From Natranaeroarchaeum sulfidigenes (GTDB taxonomy: Archaea; Halobacteriota; Halobacteria; Halobacteriales; Natronoarchaeaceae), in NCBI RefSeq assembly GCF_017094485.1, contig NZ_CP064786.1:1922001-1986000 (forward strand): DNA of 64,000 nucleotides. Reading direction: 5' to 3'. This document shows positions 9,430-20,664 of this stretch, one piece after another. Numbering within the stretch: position 1 is the first letter of the stretch; the number at the start of each line of letters is the position of its first letter. Made by a program: the position numbers and the translations under genes. Below the pieces are notes generated by a model that was not told where the DNA came from, searched no databases, and was given only the letters and a program-made list of their open reading frames with translations.

Positions 9430-9705
9430 ATGGCACTTGAATACATCGCGTTCGCGCTGTTTGCATTCGTTACGCTGGCGAGCAGCGCCGGGGCCGTGCT
9501 GGCACGGGACGTCTGGCACGCCGCACTTCTGCTCGGCGTCGCGCTGACCAGCGTCGCGGCGCACTACGTGATGCTGCAAGCGGAGTTCCTTGCAGTGATC
9601 CAGATACTCGTCTACATCGGCGGGGTTCTGGTCCTCATCACGTTCGGCGTGATGCTGACACGTGGCGACGAAAGAACTGAGGGGGTGACTCAGCATGGTA
9701 GCTGA
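9430..9705 (+). CDS. nuoJ1: NuoJ N-terminal part (J1)
   Basis: This 91-aa membrane protein matches the first three helices of NuoJ, including VARYV-like VAAHYVMLQAEFLAVIQILVY and GVLVLITFGVMLT with the conserved pi-bulge region. In haloarchaea NuoJ is commonly encoded by two consecutive small genes, and the second half is the next gene. The ATG at 9430 is preceded by GAAGGGAT. A 29-nt gap separates it from J2. Confidence 0.9.
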   Translation: MALEYIAFALFAFVTLASSAGAVLARDVWHAALLLGVALTSVAAHYVMLQAEFLAVIQILVYIGGVLVLITFGVMLTRGDERTEGVTQHGS

Positions 9706-9734
9706 GCGCCGGAACACGGTTACGGGGGGCATTC

Positions 9735-10076
9735 ATGAGTAGCTCAAGCTTCCGTATCGGCCGGCATCTGCTGCCGGGCGTCATCGCCGTCGCACTGTTT
9801 GGCGTGATGGCTGCCGTCTTCCTCACTGCATCGATCGGCGAACCGGCTGGGTTCGGGGATGCATCGGTGATCGAAAGCATCGGCTTTTCCCTACTGGATA
9901 TCACGGATGCTAATGGAACGGTACCAACCGAAGGATTCCTCGCGGCGTTCATTCTGATCGCGTTCGCACTCGACGCGGCACTCGATGGATCGATCATGCT
10001 GGCCCGTCGTGAAGACGAGGACATGGCGGATCTCCGTCCCGACGGGAACGACCGACGAAAAGGTGGTGACGAATGA
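9735..10076 (+). CDS. nuoJ2: NuoJ C-terminal part (J2)
   Basis: The 113-aa protein has two membrane helices (about residues 12-32 and 68-90). A short outside loop lies between them and a charged C-terminal tail follows. It supplies the last helices of NuoJ by position and topology; the sequence itself is weakly diagnostic. The upstream ATG at 9695 opens a different frame that stops at once. The stop overlaps nuoK by 4 nt. Confidence 0.8.
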   Translation: MSSSSFRIGRHLLPGVIAVALFGVMAAVFLTASIGEPAGFGDASVIESIGFSLLDITDANGTVPTEGFLAAFILIAFALDAALDGSIMLARREDEDMADLRPDGNDRRKGGDE

Positions 10077-10378
10077 CGGTCCCAATCGAGTTCTATCTCC
10101 TCCTCTCGGCAGGGATGTTCTGTATCGGACTGTTCGGCGTCCTGACTCGCCGGAACGCGATCATGTTTCTCATCTCCGTCGAGCTCATGCTTAATGCAGC
10201 GAACATCAACCTCATTGCGTTCGCATTCTTTTACGGGAACGTCACCGGGCAGGTGTTCGCACTGTTCGCGATCGGGCTGGCGGCCGCCGAAGTCGCGATC
10301 GGAATCGGAATTATCCTGGTACTGGTCCGGAACTACGGCGATCTGGACGTCGAGAACGCAACAACGATGAGGTGGTAA
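10073..10378 (+). CDS. nuoK: NuoK, complex I membrane subunit
   Basis: This 101-aa, three-helix protein is related to MrpC. Family features are GLFGVLTRRNAIMFLISVELMLNAANINL, with a conserved Glu in helix 2, and FALFAIGLAAAEVAIGIGII, with a Glu in helix 3. Both glutamates belong to the proton path. It overlaps J2 by 4 nt and is 3 nt from nuoL. Confidence 0.95.
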   Translation: MTVPIEFYLLLSAGMFCIGLFGVLTRRNAIMFLISVELMLNAANINLIAFAFFYGNVTGQVFALFAIGLAAAEVAIGIGIILVLVRNYGDLDVENATTMRW

Positions 10379-10381
10379 TAG

Positions 10382-12414
10382 ATGGCGATATTCGAACTTT
10401 CACCGGCGATCGCGTTGCTTCCCCTCGTATCGTTCCTGCTCGCGCTCACCGCGGGCAAGTATATGCCCAAGAAGGGTGCGATCGGTGGAATCGTCGCCAC
10501 CGGAGGCTCCTTGCTCCTGTCGATCTGGGCGCTGGTCGCTGTCGCTGGCGGGCAACAGCATCAGGAAACGTACTGGGTGTGGACCGACTCCGCGCCGGTC
10601 GAGTTGACCTTCGGGATCCTGATCGATCCCCTCTCGGCCCTGATGCTCGTGATCGTGTCGCTGGTCGCCTTCCTCGTTCATATCTTCAGTCTCGGCTACA
10701 TGAACGCCGAGGGCGAGACCGGCCTACCTCGGTACTACGCCGAGCTCGGCCTCTTTACATTCAGCATGCTCGCGTTCGTCTACGCGGACAACTTGCTGAT
10801 GGCGTTTATGTTCTTCGAGCTCGTCGGTCTCTGTTCGTATCTGCTGATCGGCTTCTGGTTCCGTACCGAGAGCGCGCCAAGCGCCGCCAAGAAGGCGTTC
10901 CTGGTGACCCGCTTTGGGGACTACTTCTTCCTCATCGGTGTGGTCGGGATCATCGCGACCTTCGGCACCTCACAGTTCGTCTCCGCAGGCGGCATGGAGT
11001 CATTTGTCTCAGTCGCGGAAGCGGGCGACTTCTGGACCCCTGGTGGACTCAGCGAGAGCCAGTGGATCACCGGGCTTGCACTGCTTGTGCTCGGTGGTGT
11101 GATCGGCAAGTCCGCACAGTTCCCGCTGCACACCTGGTTGCCTGACGCAATGGAAGGTCCGACAACGGTATCCGCGCTCATCCACGCCGCGACGATGGTC
11201 GCAGCCGGTGTCTACCTCGTTGCACGGATGTTCGGCTTCTACGCGCTCAGTCCAACCGCGCTCGGAATCGTCGCCTTCGTCGGGGCCTTTACAGCCCTGT
11301 TCGCGGCGACGATGGGCTGTGTGAAAAACGACGTCAAGCAGGTACTTGCGTACTCGACGATCAGCCAGTACGGGTACATGATGCTCGGGCTGGGCGTTGG
11401 CGGGTACGTCGCTGGCGTCTTCCACCTGATGAACCACGCCTTCTTCAAGGCGCTGCTGTTCCTCGGTGCGGGTGCAGTCATCATTCTGATGCATCACGAA
11501 CAGGATATGTGGAAGATGGGCGGTCTCAAAGACAAAGCGCCCGTCACCTACTATACGTTCCTCGCGGGCGCGCTCGCGCTCGCAGGGATCATCCCGTTCT
11601 CGGGCTTCTGGTCGAAGGACGAGATCCTCTACGATGCGGTCATTCTCGGCCTGAACGACCCCGTCTTCCTGCTTGCGTACGCGATGGGGTTGACGGCAGT
11701 GTTCTTTACCGGCTTCTACACCTTCCGGATGGTCTTCCTCACCTTCCACGGTGAACCACGCTCGGACCACGCGGAGGATCCCCATCCGGTTGGCTGGAGC
11801 GTCAAGATGCCGTTGATCACGCTCGGTGGACTGGCAACAGTCGCTGGCGTCGCCAACCTCGCACCGGTCGAGAAGCTAGTCCCGGGTGTCGACAACACGA
11901 CGTTCCTCGCCGACTGGCTCAACGGGGGCACCGAAGGCAGTTCGATCGGCGGCTTCGAGGCGCTGACATACGACGCCTACACCGCAGCCGCAGACCTCGA
12001 TACGACGCTCATTGCAGACTCCGAGCAGGTCACCGTCCTGATCGCCGGTGCGCTCGCGCTCGGTCTCGCGCTCGCCGGTGCCGGACTCGCCTACTACCTG
12101 TACAACGTCCCCCGGCCCGAACCTCACGTCGAGAACCTCGGATCGGTACGCGACGTCCTGTACAGCAACTACTACCTCGACGAGTTCCAGGTCGCACTTG
12201 CCGAGCGTGTGACCATGCCCGTCGCCCGTGCTGCAAACACGTTCGACCAGAGCGTCATCGACGGAGTCGTCAACAGTTCGGGGAGCGTAAGTCTCTTCGG
12301 CGGCGACCGCATCCGGCGCGTCCAGACCGGTGTCGTCACTGAGTACGCAGCGATGCTTGCTCTGGCACTCGTCTTGCTTCTCGTTGCCTTCGGACTCCAC
12401 GGAGGGTGGTTACT

Positions 12415-12418
<4 letters not shown>
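10382..12418 (+). CDS. nuoL: NuoL, antiporter-like proton-pumping subunit
   Basis: NuoL is the distal antiporter-like subunit with a lateral helix. The 678-aa protein has about 16 hydrophobic segments. Motifs include FFELVGLCSYLLIGFW near residue 140 (conserved Glu), GKSAQFPLHTWLPDAMEGPT near 245 (conserved Lys), and DVKQVLAYSTISQYGYMMLG near 318. The C-terminal portion includes a charged stretch (YSNYYLDEFQVALAERV) and a final helix. It overlaps nuoM by 4 nt. Confidence 0.96.
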
Positions 12419-13955
<1,537 letters not shown>

Positions 13956-13956
<1 letters not shown>

Positions 13957-15458
13957 TGGCTGAATTCGGCGTACTCGACGTGACTACCTACGAGGCGCTC
14001 GCACCGCTACTGATCCTCGCAGCAACGGCGTTACTGGCGTTCGTAATCGATAGTATCGATCCCGACTCGACGAGTCACGAGTTGATTGCGGGGACCGCGG
14101 TGGGCGGGACCTTGGTCGCGCTCGCGTTCACTGCGTGGTATCTGCTCGACGGCGTCGGCGAGACGCAGTTCCTGCTGTTCGAGTCTGCGCTCGTCGTCGA
14201 CGAGATGGCGCTGTTTATCACCTTCGTGGTCCTCAGCGTCACTTCTCTGGTGCTGATCGGTAGTTACGATTACGTCGACGATCTGCACCACCGTGGCGAG
14301 TACTACTCGCTGGTGTTGCTCGCGGCGACCGGGATGGTCACGATGGCGATGGCAAACAGCCTCGTCACCGTCTTCATCGCGCTCGAGCTCGCGAGCCTGC
14401 CGTCGTACGCGCTGGTCGCGTACCTCAAGCACAACCGCAGTAGCGTCGAGGCGGGGCTGAAGTACTTCCTGATCGGTGCGGTCTCCTCGGCGATCTTCCT
14501 GTACGGTATCAGCCTCGTCTACGCCGCAACGGGCTCGCTGCTGATCCCCGAAATCGCGGGCTCACTCGACAACGTTCTCGACGAGGGAATCCTCGGCATC
14601 GGTATCCTGCTGATGATCGGTGGTGTTGCCTACAAGACGGCCTCCGTCCCGTTCCACTTCTGGGCACCCGAAGCGTACGAGGGCGCACCGGCACCGATCA
14701 GCGCGTTCCTCTCGTCAGCGTCGAAAGCCGCAGGGTTCGTGATCGCGTTCCGCATCTTCGTCGATGCGTTCCCGATCGCGGCGATGGTCGATCTGGGTAT
14801 CGAGTGGATGATTGTCTTCCAGGTGCTGGCCGTGGTAACGATGATCCTCGGTAACCTCGCCGCTGCAGTCCAGAACAACGTCAAGCGAATGCTGGCGTAC
14901 TCTTCGATCGGACACGCTGGCTACGCGCTGATCGGACTCGCGGCGCTGTCGAACACCGGTGGCGCGAACGAACTCGTGCTCGGCGGTGCGATGATGCACC
15001 TGTTCGTCTACGGCTTCATGAACACCGGCGCGTTCCTGTTCCTGGCGATGACCGAGCACTGGGAGATCGGACGCACCTTCGAGGATTTCAACGGCCTCGC
15101 GACGCAGGCACCGATCGCCTCGGTCGCGATGTCGGTGTTCCTTGTGAACCTCGCTGGATTGCCCCTCGGCGGTGGCTTCTGGAGCAAGTACGTCCTCTTT
15201 GCGGGTGCAGTGAACAACGGCTTCGTCTGGCTCGCCGCGATCGGTGCGGCCGCCAGCGCGCTCTCGCTGTACTACTACGCAAAGCTGATGAAGGCCATGT
15301 GGCTCGAAAAGCCGGCCGACGACCTTTCGCTCCCGGACACGCCAACTGGGCTGTACGTCGCTATCATCACCGCGGCCGTCGTCACGGTTGCGCTGCTTGC
15401 GGCTTTCGGTCCCGTCGCTGACACGGCCGTCAACGCCGCCGCGTCGCTGTTGGCCTGA
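13956..15458 (+). CDS. nuoN: NuoN, antiporter-like proton-pumping subunit
   Basis: The 500-aa protein has about 14 hydrophobic helices. The proton-path signatures ALELASLPSYALVAY, YKTASVPFHFWAPEAYEGAP and VKRMLAYSSIGHAGYALIG are present. It closes the complex I cluster. No nuoE, F or G is nearby, so the electron donor is probably not NADH bound by the complex itself. A menaquinone-reducing, Fpo-like mode is a reasonable inference from other haloarchaea. Confidence 0.95.
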
Positions 15459-15552
15459 GATCGGCAACTCGGGCGTTCTCCGCCCGCGTCTGACGTTGTT
15501 TCCACGGATCGAAGACGGTAGCTTTTACTCCGACGGATCGGTATAGATCGGT

Positions 15553-17061
15553 ATGGTTTCCCGGCTACTGCTGGGCTGTGGGACGGTCGGCCAGACACTG
15601 GCCAGCCGTATCGCCGGGAAGGATGGCTGTCTACAGGTAATCGCGGACGATCCAGATCGCATCGATGCGCTTCGGGATTCGGATAGAAGTGTGACGGAAG
15701 GAGATCCGACGGACCCCGAGTTGCTCGCGGAGGTAAAAGCGACTGCCGACGTTGTCATCATTGCCGATGACGACCCAAAGCGCAACGTCCAGATGGCGAA
15801 GACAGCACGCGACGTCTATCCCAATGCCTTTTTCCTCGCGTATTCCGGAACAGGTCCAACCGAGGGCGAACTGTCGACGCTGCGTGAACTCACGGACCGT
15901 CTGATAGAGCCGAGCACAGAACTCGCAGGTCACGTGCTCAGGTTCGTTACGGGTCCGGAAGCGACGCGCTCGCGTCGATTGCGATCGACGTTACAGAGCA
16001 TCGACGGGCGACTCGCCGTGATCACCCACGACAATCCGGATCCGGACGCGATCGGGAGTGCAGTAGCGCTCACTCGCCTGGCGGAGCATGTCGGGGTCGA
16101 TGCCGTCCCATGTCATTATGGTAGTATAAACCACCAGGAAAACCAGGCGATGGTGAACTTGCTCGATATCGACCTTCGCCAGCTAGACCCCGACGATCCG
16201 GGGGAACTGGGCGAGTTTTCGGGATTCGCACTCGTCGATCACAGCAGGCCGGGTATCAACGATCAGCTTCCGAAAGAACTGGCGATCGATATTGTCATCG
16301 ATCATCATCCACCTCGAGGTCCGGTCGACGGCCGATTCGTCGATATTCGTAGCGATGCTGGGGCAACGTGTACCTTGCTGGCCGATTATTTTTCGCAGTT
16401 CGATCTGGATCTCGACGAGACAGTTGCAAGCGCATTGCTGTATGGCATTCGCATCGATACCGACGACTTCGAGCGTGAAGTATCAGACCTCGACTTCCGG
16501 GCGGCAAGTGAGTTGATCGAACACGCCAATACGTCCCTGCTCGAACGAGTCGAATCGCCAAGCGTGTCCGGAGAGACACTTGATACCGTTGCACGGGCCA
16601 TCGAGAACCGGCAAATCGACGGATCGATACTGACGACGAGCGTCGGCGAAATATCGGATCGTGACTCACTTGCCCAGGCGTCAGATCAGTTGCTCGAGAT
16701 GGACGGCGTCTCCGCGACGCTTGTCTGGGGGGTTATCGATGATACGATTTACGTCTCGGCCCGATCACGCGGCGGCGGACTTGATCTCGGTGAGACCTTG
16801 CGACAGGCGTTCAACCGAATTGGCAGCGCCGGGGGCCATTCGGATATGGCGGGAGCCCAGATTCCAATTGGCGTACTCGGGGCCGTCGAAGATACCGACG
16901 AGACGAGAGAGTCAGTCGTCGAGGACGTCGTCAGAGACCGTTTTTTCGAGGCCTTACACGAGCGCCCCTTCGACCTGCCCGACGAGTACGTTGACGAGGT
17001 CTCGGAGTTCGAGTTTCCGCTGCTTTCCGCTAATAGCACCTCCCCGACCGGGGACCGGTAG
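15553..17061 (+). CDS. Rossmann (TrkA-N-like)-DHH-DHHA1 phosphoesterase
   Basis: The 502-aa protein has three parts. Residues 1-130 form a Rossmann fold (LLLGCGTVGQTLASRIAG, then VVIIADDD) like the RCK/TrkA-N nucleotide-binding domain. Residues 150-330 form a DHH domain with THDNPDPDAIGSAVAL and the eponymous VIDHHPPRGP. Residues 350-470 form DHHA1 with GSAGGHSDMAGAQIP. DHH-DHHA1 proteins cleave short oligoribonucleotides, pAp or cyclic dinucleotides, and the metal ligands appear intact. The Rossmann domain may sense a nucleotide. The substrate cannot be read from sequence; NrnA-like nanoRNase or c-di-AMP phosphodiesterase are both possible. A CBS protein follows 43 nt downstream on the same strand. 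Confidence 0.88.
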   Translation: MVSRLLLGCGTVGQTLASRIAGKDGCLQVIADDPDRIDALRDSDRSVTEGDPTDPELLAEVKATADVVIIADDDPKRNVQMAKTARDVYPNAFFLAYSGTGPTEGELSTLRELTDRLIEPSTELAGHVLRFVTGPEATRSRRLRSTLQSIDGRLAVITHDNPDPDAIGSAVALTRLAEHVGVDAVPCHYGSINHQENQAMVNLLDIDLRQLDPDDPGELGEFSGFALVDHSRPGINDQLPKELAIDIVIDHHPPRGPVDGRFVDIRSDAGATCTLLADYFSQFDLDLDETVASALLYGIRIDTDDFEREVSDLDFRAASELIEHANTSLLERVESPSVSGETLDTVARAIENRQIDGSILTTSVGEISDRDSLAQASDQLLEMDGVSATLVWGVIDDTIYVSARSRGGGLDLGETLRQAFNRIGSAGGHSDMAGAQIPIGVLGAVEDTDETRESVVEDVVRDRFFEALHERPFDLPDEYVDEVSEFEFPLLSANSTSPTGDR

Positions 17062-17104
17062 TTCCAAGACAGAGTTTTTGTCGCTCGTGACTCCATAGTG
17101 TAGT

Positions 17105-17902
17105 ATGGACGTGAGCGGAGTCAGTGGATCGGCACAGGTCAGAGAGTACATGACCCGGGACGTGGAGACGGTTGCACCGGACGATACCGTCGCGGAAGTG
17201 GCCCGGAAGATAGCCGGCACTGACGAGCATAATGGGTTCCCGGTCTGTGAACGCAGACGTGTTGAGGGCTTTGTTAGCGCGCGTGACCTGTTGTTGGTAG
17301 AGGACTCCACGCCGATCTTTCAGGTGATGACGACCGACCTGATCGTCGCCCACCCGGACATGAAGGTCACGGATGCCGCTCGCGTAATCTTGCGATCGGG
17401 GATTCAGAAGTTGCCGGTCGTCGACGACGCGGGACATCTCGTCGGAATTATCAGTAATACGGATGTGATTCGCAGCCAGATCGAACGAGCGACTCCCGAG
17501 AAGGTCGGCAAGTTGCTCAGAACCCTGGAGAACATTCATGGTGTCAAACTCCGTCAAGAACGACGGACGGTCCCGTTGGGAAACCTCATGCCAACCCAAT
17601 CGAAGGTCTATGCAGACGAGCTAAAAGGACGACAGTACGAACTGGAACACGGGCTGGCGGAACCGCTGGTCGTCATCGACAATGGTGGAGAGTATCTACT
17701 GGCAGACGGGCATCACCGCGTCCTTGCAGCCGATCAACTCGGGGTCGAAGAGATGGACGCCTACGTTATCGTCATCGATCAGATGCTCGACCTGGGTATG
17801 CAACAGACAGCGGAGAACGATGAGCTCGATGGACTCGACGATGTCGAAGTGGTCGATTACGCACGACATCCACTCGTAGAAACGGTAGAGCGCCTACAAT
17901 AG
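17105..17902 (+). CDS. CBS-pair protein with ParB/sulfiredoxin-like C-terminal domain
   Basis: Residues 10-130 contain two CBS motifs (VREYMTRDVETVAPDDTVAE and FQVMTTDLIVAHPDMKVTD). Such a pair usually binds adenyl nucleotides. Residues 150-235 resemble the ParB N-terminal nuclease-like fold, with VPLGNLMPTQ, GLAEPLVVIDNGGEYLLADG and HHRVLAADQLG. No helix-turn-helix of classical chromosome-partitioning ParB is seen, so partitioning is unlikely. The 265-aa fusion is codirectional with the DHH gene and may share its transcript. It converges on gdh with an 8-nt gap. Confidence 0.8.
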   Translation: MDVSGVSGSAQVREYMTRDVETVAPDDTVAEVARKIAGTDEHNGFPVCERRRVEGFVSARDLLLVEDSTPIFQVMTTDLIVAHPDMKVTDAARVILRSGIQKLPVVDDAGHLVGIISNTDVIRSQIERATPEKVGKLLRTLENIHGVKLRQERRTVPLGNLMPTQSKVYADELKGRQYELEHGLAEPLVVIDNGGEYLLADGHHRVLAADQLGVEEMDAYVIVIDQMLDLGMQQTAENDELDGLDDVEVVDYARHPLVETVERLQ

Positions 17903-17910
17903 ATCCTTTC

Positions 17911-19167
17911 TCAGGGCCAGACGCCGCCTTCCTCGAAGGCGGTAGCGACGCGCTGGATCGAGACGACATAGGCCGCAACGCGAAGGCTTGGCAGGTCGTG
18001 GTCCTCGTATGCCTCGATGAGCGTGTCGAACGAGTCGACGATGATCTCATCTAGCTGCTCGTTGACGCGCTCTTCGGACCAGTAGAATCGCTGGCGGTTC
18101 TGGACCCACTCGAAGTAGCTGACGGTGACGCCACCAGCGTTCGCCAGAATGTCCGGGACTACGATGACGTCTTTGTTTTCGAGAACGGCATCGCCCTGTG
18201 GAGTGATGGGGCCGTTCGCTGCTTCGGAGATGACATCCGCTTTGATATCTCGGGCGATGGATTCGTCGATGGCGTTTTCCAGCGCGGCTGGAATCAGCAA
18301 GTCGACATCGAGCGTCAGGAGCTCGTCGTTCGTGAGCTCTTCATCGGCGTCCCCGAACCCGACAACGCTACCGGTCTCGTTTTTGTGGTCCTTTGCGGCG
18401 ACGGGATCGAAGCCCTCGGCGTTGTAGATACCGCCACTGGAGTCGCTGACGGCGACGACAGATGCGCCCATCTCGTCGATGAGTTTTGCGGCGATCCAGC
18501 CGGCGTTTCCGTAGCCTTGCACGGCGACGGTAGCGCCGTCGAGGTCCTTGTCCAGATAGTCAAACGCCTCACGGGCCGCGACGACGGTCGATCGACCGGT
18601 CGCCTCGACGCGCCCTTCACTCCCGCCGCTGGAGATGTCCTTGCCGGTGATGACGCCGGGTTCGGTCGTGTTTTCGAGCGTCTCGTAGGTGTCTTTGATC
18701 CAGTTCATCTCCCGCTGACCGGTGTTGACGTCCGGTGCGGGGATATCCAGATCCTCCCCGATCATCGGTCGGAGTTCGCGGGCGAACGACCGCGTGATCC
18801 GCTCGAGTTCGGATTCGGAGTACTCTGACGGATCGATGATAATGCCGCCTTTACCGCCACCGAATGGTATTCCAACGGTCGCACACTTGTACACCATCCA
18901 CCCGGAGAGCGCCTTGACCTCGTCCCGGGTGACGTTTGGATGGTATCGAATACCGCCTTTGTACGGCCCACGGTCGCCGTTGAACTGGGAGCGAAACGCA
19001 GTGAACGTCTCGATGGAACCGTCGTCCATCTCGACGGAAAGGTTCGTCTCCAGTACACGCTCGGGCTGTTTGAGCCGTGCAAGGACGTCGTCATCGATAT
19101 CGATGAACGCTCCAGCATCATCGATCTGTTCTTGCAGGCTTTCGAACGGATTGACACCATCAGACAT
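17911..19167 (-). CDS. gdhA: Glutamate dehydrogenase (Glu/Leu/Phe/Val dehydrogenase family)
   Basis: The enzyme interconverts glutamate and 2-oxoglutarate plus ammonia with NAD(P). The 418-aa protein shows the substrate lysine regions [11 protein letters not shown] and PFGGGKGGI, the [10 protein letters not shown] loop, and the nucleotide-binding [16 protein letters not shown]. The frame is open to 19212, but the start at 19167 (MSDGVNPFE) is preferred. A TATA-like CACTTAAA at 19192-19199 then sits about 28 nt upstream and the transcript would be leaderless. Which cofactor is used cannot be decided by eye. A palindrome lies upstream of the promoter. Confidence 0.95.
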   Translation of the reverse strand: MSDGVNPFESLQEQIDDAGAFIDIDDDVLARLKQPERVLETNLSVEMDDGSIETFTAFRSQFNGDRGPYKGGIRYHPNVTRDEVKALSGWMVYKCATVGIPFGGGKGGIIIDPSEYSESELERITRSFARELRPMIGEDLDIPAPDVNTGQREMNWIKDTYETLENTTEPGVITGKDISSGGSEGRVEATGRSTVVAAREAFDYLDKDLDGATVAVQGYGNAGWIAAKLIDEMGASVVAVSDSSGGIYNAEGFDPVAAKDHKNETGSVVGFGDADEELTNDELLTLDVDLLIPAALENAIDESIARDIKADVISEAANGPITPQGDAVLENKDVIVVPDILANAGGVTVSYFEWVQNRQRFYWSEERVNEQLDEIIVDSFDTLIEAYEDHDLPSLRVAAYVVSIQRVATAFEEGGVWP

Positions 19168-19191
19168 ACCCGAGCTTTTTCTCACCGGTAG

Positions 19192-19199
19192 TTTAAGTG
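19192..19199 (-). promoter_or_regulatory. TATA box of gdhA
   Basis: On the minus strand the sequence reads CACTTAAA. Its centre is about 28 nt from the ATG at 19167, the normal distance for a leaderless haloarchaeal gene. Confidence 0.55.
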
Positions 19200-19227
19200 T
19201 AGCGATATTCAAAGAGACTGAAAGGCA

Positions 19228-19252
19228 TTAAACAAGTCCAATGACTGTTTAA
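19228..19252 (-). promoter_or_regulatory. Near-perfect palindrome upstream of gdhA, candidate operator
   Basis: TTAAACAAGTC-CAAT-GACTGTTTAA forms an inverted repeat with one extra A in the left arm. It lies about 30 nt upstream of the gdhA TATA box, a position typical of an activator site. No other gene start is close, so gdhA is the likely target. The cognate regulator is unknown. Confidence 0.4.
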
Positions 19253-19389
19253 ACGTAAATATAGAACGTGATAGATGTCGTAAAAGTGAACGCAAAATGA
19301 ATCCTGCTCAGTACTAGTTCACGCATGACCACAGTGCATAGACGATAGAGGACGTTTCAAGCTACGAATCGAACGAACGGTCAGTGTAG

Positions 19390-20229
19390 TCACTGTTCGT
19401 GGAAGTGCCGTCCGGCACGGTCCTTGATCCGTTCGGCACGACGAATCAACGGCTGGTCGATCATCTCTCCATCGACCTTGAAGACACCGTCGTGATGTTC
19501 ACTGGCTGCAAGGACGCGACGCGCCCATTTAATCTCGTCATCGCCCGGAACGAACGCCTCGTGAATCGGATCGATCTGGGTGGGATGGATCGCTAACTTC
19601 CCGTCGTATCCAAGCGTTGCACCGTGGTTTGCGTCCGCACGAATGCGGTCCTCGTCGTCGACTGCGGTACAGAGTGTATCGATCGCGTCGATACCTGCTG
19701 TGCGGGCTGCAAGGACGACGTGCTGACGTGCATACATAATTTCGTCACCGGAACTGGTTCGTGTTGCACCGATATCCGCCGTCAGGTCTTCCGCCCCAAA
19801 CACGAGAGCGTCGGTCGCCTCGACTGTGGCGATAGACTCAGCGTGTAAGACACCAGCAGCCGTCTCGACGAGCGCGAACACTGGTAACTCGCTCCCGTGA
19901 GCCCGGATTGCGCTCACAAACCCGTCAACATCCTCTACCTCGTTGACTTTCGGGAGAACCAGTCCGTCGAGACGTATGTTCTCGATCAGAATAGTATCGA
20001 GATCGTCTTCGCCCCCCGGTAGTTCGTTTACCCGAACGAGAACTTCACATGCCGGATCAAACTCCGGATCAGTAAGGATATCGACGACGGTTTCTCTGGC
20101 GGCGGCTTTTCGATCCGGCGGGACGGCATCTTCCAGATCGAATACGATGACATCGGCGGCCGAGTTCGCTGCCGTCCAAAGCATCTCGGGCCGATCACCC
20201 GGCGAGAACAGCACGCTCCGTCGTGTCAT
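19390..20229 (-). CDS. HpcH/HpaI aldolase / citrate lyase beta (CitE-like) family protein
   Basis: The 279-aa protein begins MTRRSVLFSPGDRPEMLWTA, the typical CitE/malyl-CoA lyase start. It continues with VIVFDLEDAVPPDRKAAARE and ALVETAAGVLHAESIA, and FGAEDLTADIGAT carries metal-binding acidic residues. These are TIM-barrel enzymes cleaving malyl-, citramalyl- or methylmalyl-CoA, or acting as thioesterases on them. In haloarchaea, relatives serve the methylaspartate cycle, but the substrate here is not readable. The frame runs upstream to 20553. The ATG at 20229 fits the family start, and TTTTAATA about 25 nt upstream would give a leaderless transcript. Confidence 0.85.
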   Translation of the reverse strand: MTRRSVLFSPGDRPEMLWTAANSAADVIVFDLEDAVPPDRKAAARETVVDILTDPEFDPACEVLVRVNELPGGEDDLDTILIENIRLDGLVLPKVNEVEDVDGFVSAIRAHGSELPVFALVETAAGVLHAESIATVEATDALVFGAEDLTADIGATRTSSGDEIMYARQHVVLAARTAGIDAIDTLCTAVDDEDRIRADANHGATLGYDGKLAIHPTQIDPIHEAFVPGDDEIKWARRVLAASEHHDGVFKVDGEMIDQPLIRRAERIKDRAGRHFHEQ

Positions 20230-20340
20230 ACCAGTACTTGCTGTCTGAACTATTAAAATACGGTCGGTGGTATCGTCCGGAGCCAGTATGGCCGCAGCAA
20301 CAAAGCATATAACGTGGTAACACATAACAAGGTTGTAGAG

Positions 20341-20520
20341 ATGAAGAACGTCTCCGACCACGCAACAACCGGCTGGCAGGATAGCACGACGGAACGAGCG
20401 GGTGGTGTCGAAACGGTCGAGCGCTACGAGACGGACGAGGGCGTCGTTTTCTTCGATGCCGACAATCCGCTCGCGTGGGTAGAGGCGACACGAACAGTCA
20501 AACTCGACAACCAGGTGTGA
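20341..20520 (+). CDS. Small haloarchaeal protein, function unknown
   Basis: This 59-aa acidic protein has no membrane segment or metal motif. Its second half (ETDEGVVFFDADNPLAWVEA) resembles a family of very short conserved haloarchaeal proteins; I recall the DUF7331 type but did not search. The ATG at 20341 lies about 30 nt after a TATA-like CATATAAC, which supports a real leaderless gene. It is divergent from the CitE-like gene, with a 111-nt gap between the two starts. Confidence 0.65.
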   Translation: MKNVSDHATTGWQDSTTERAGGVETVERYETDEGVVFFDADNPLAWVEATRTVKLDNQV

Positions 20521-20664
20521 ACGCTGTATCCCCTCCCTGCTCGCGCCTCCCATTCGGTCGGCGCTCGCTGAGGAAGGGGCTTAGCGCCTCAATTCAGCTA
20601 ACCCTCCATCCGCCGGCGGTCTCGGACGGCGACTTTTTTACTTTGTATCTCCAACCTGTTGGCA

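Noticed and set aside
20521-20640. Transposon end in the GC-rich spacer after the 59-aa gene
   Set aside because: It contains purine/pyrimidine-rich stretches like those near some haloarchaeal elements, but no terminal repeats or transposase remains were identified.
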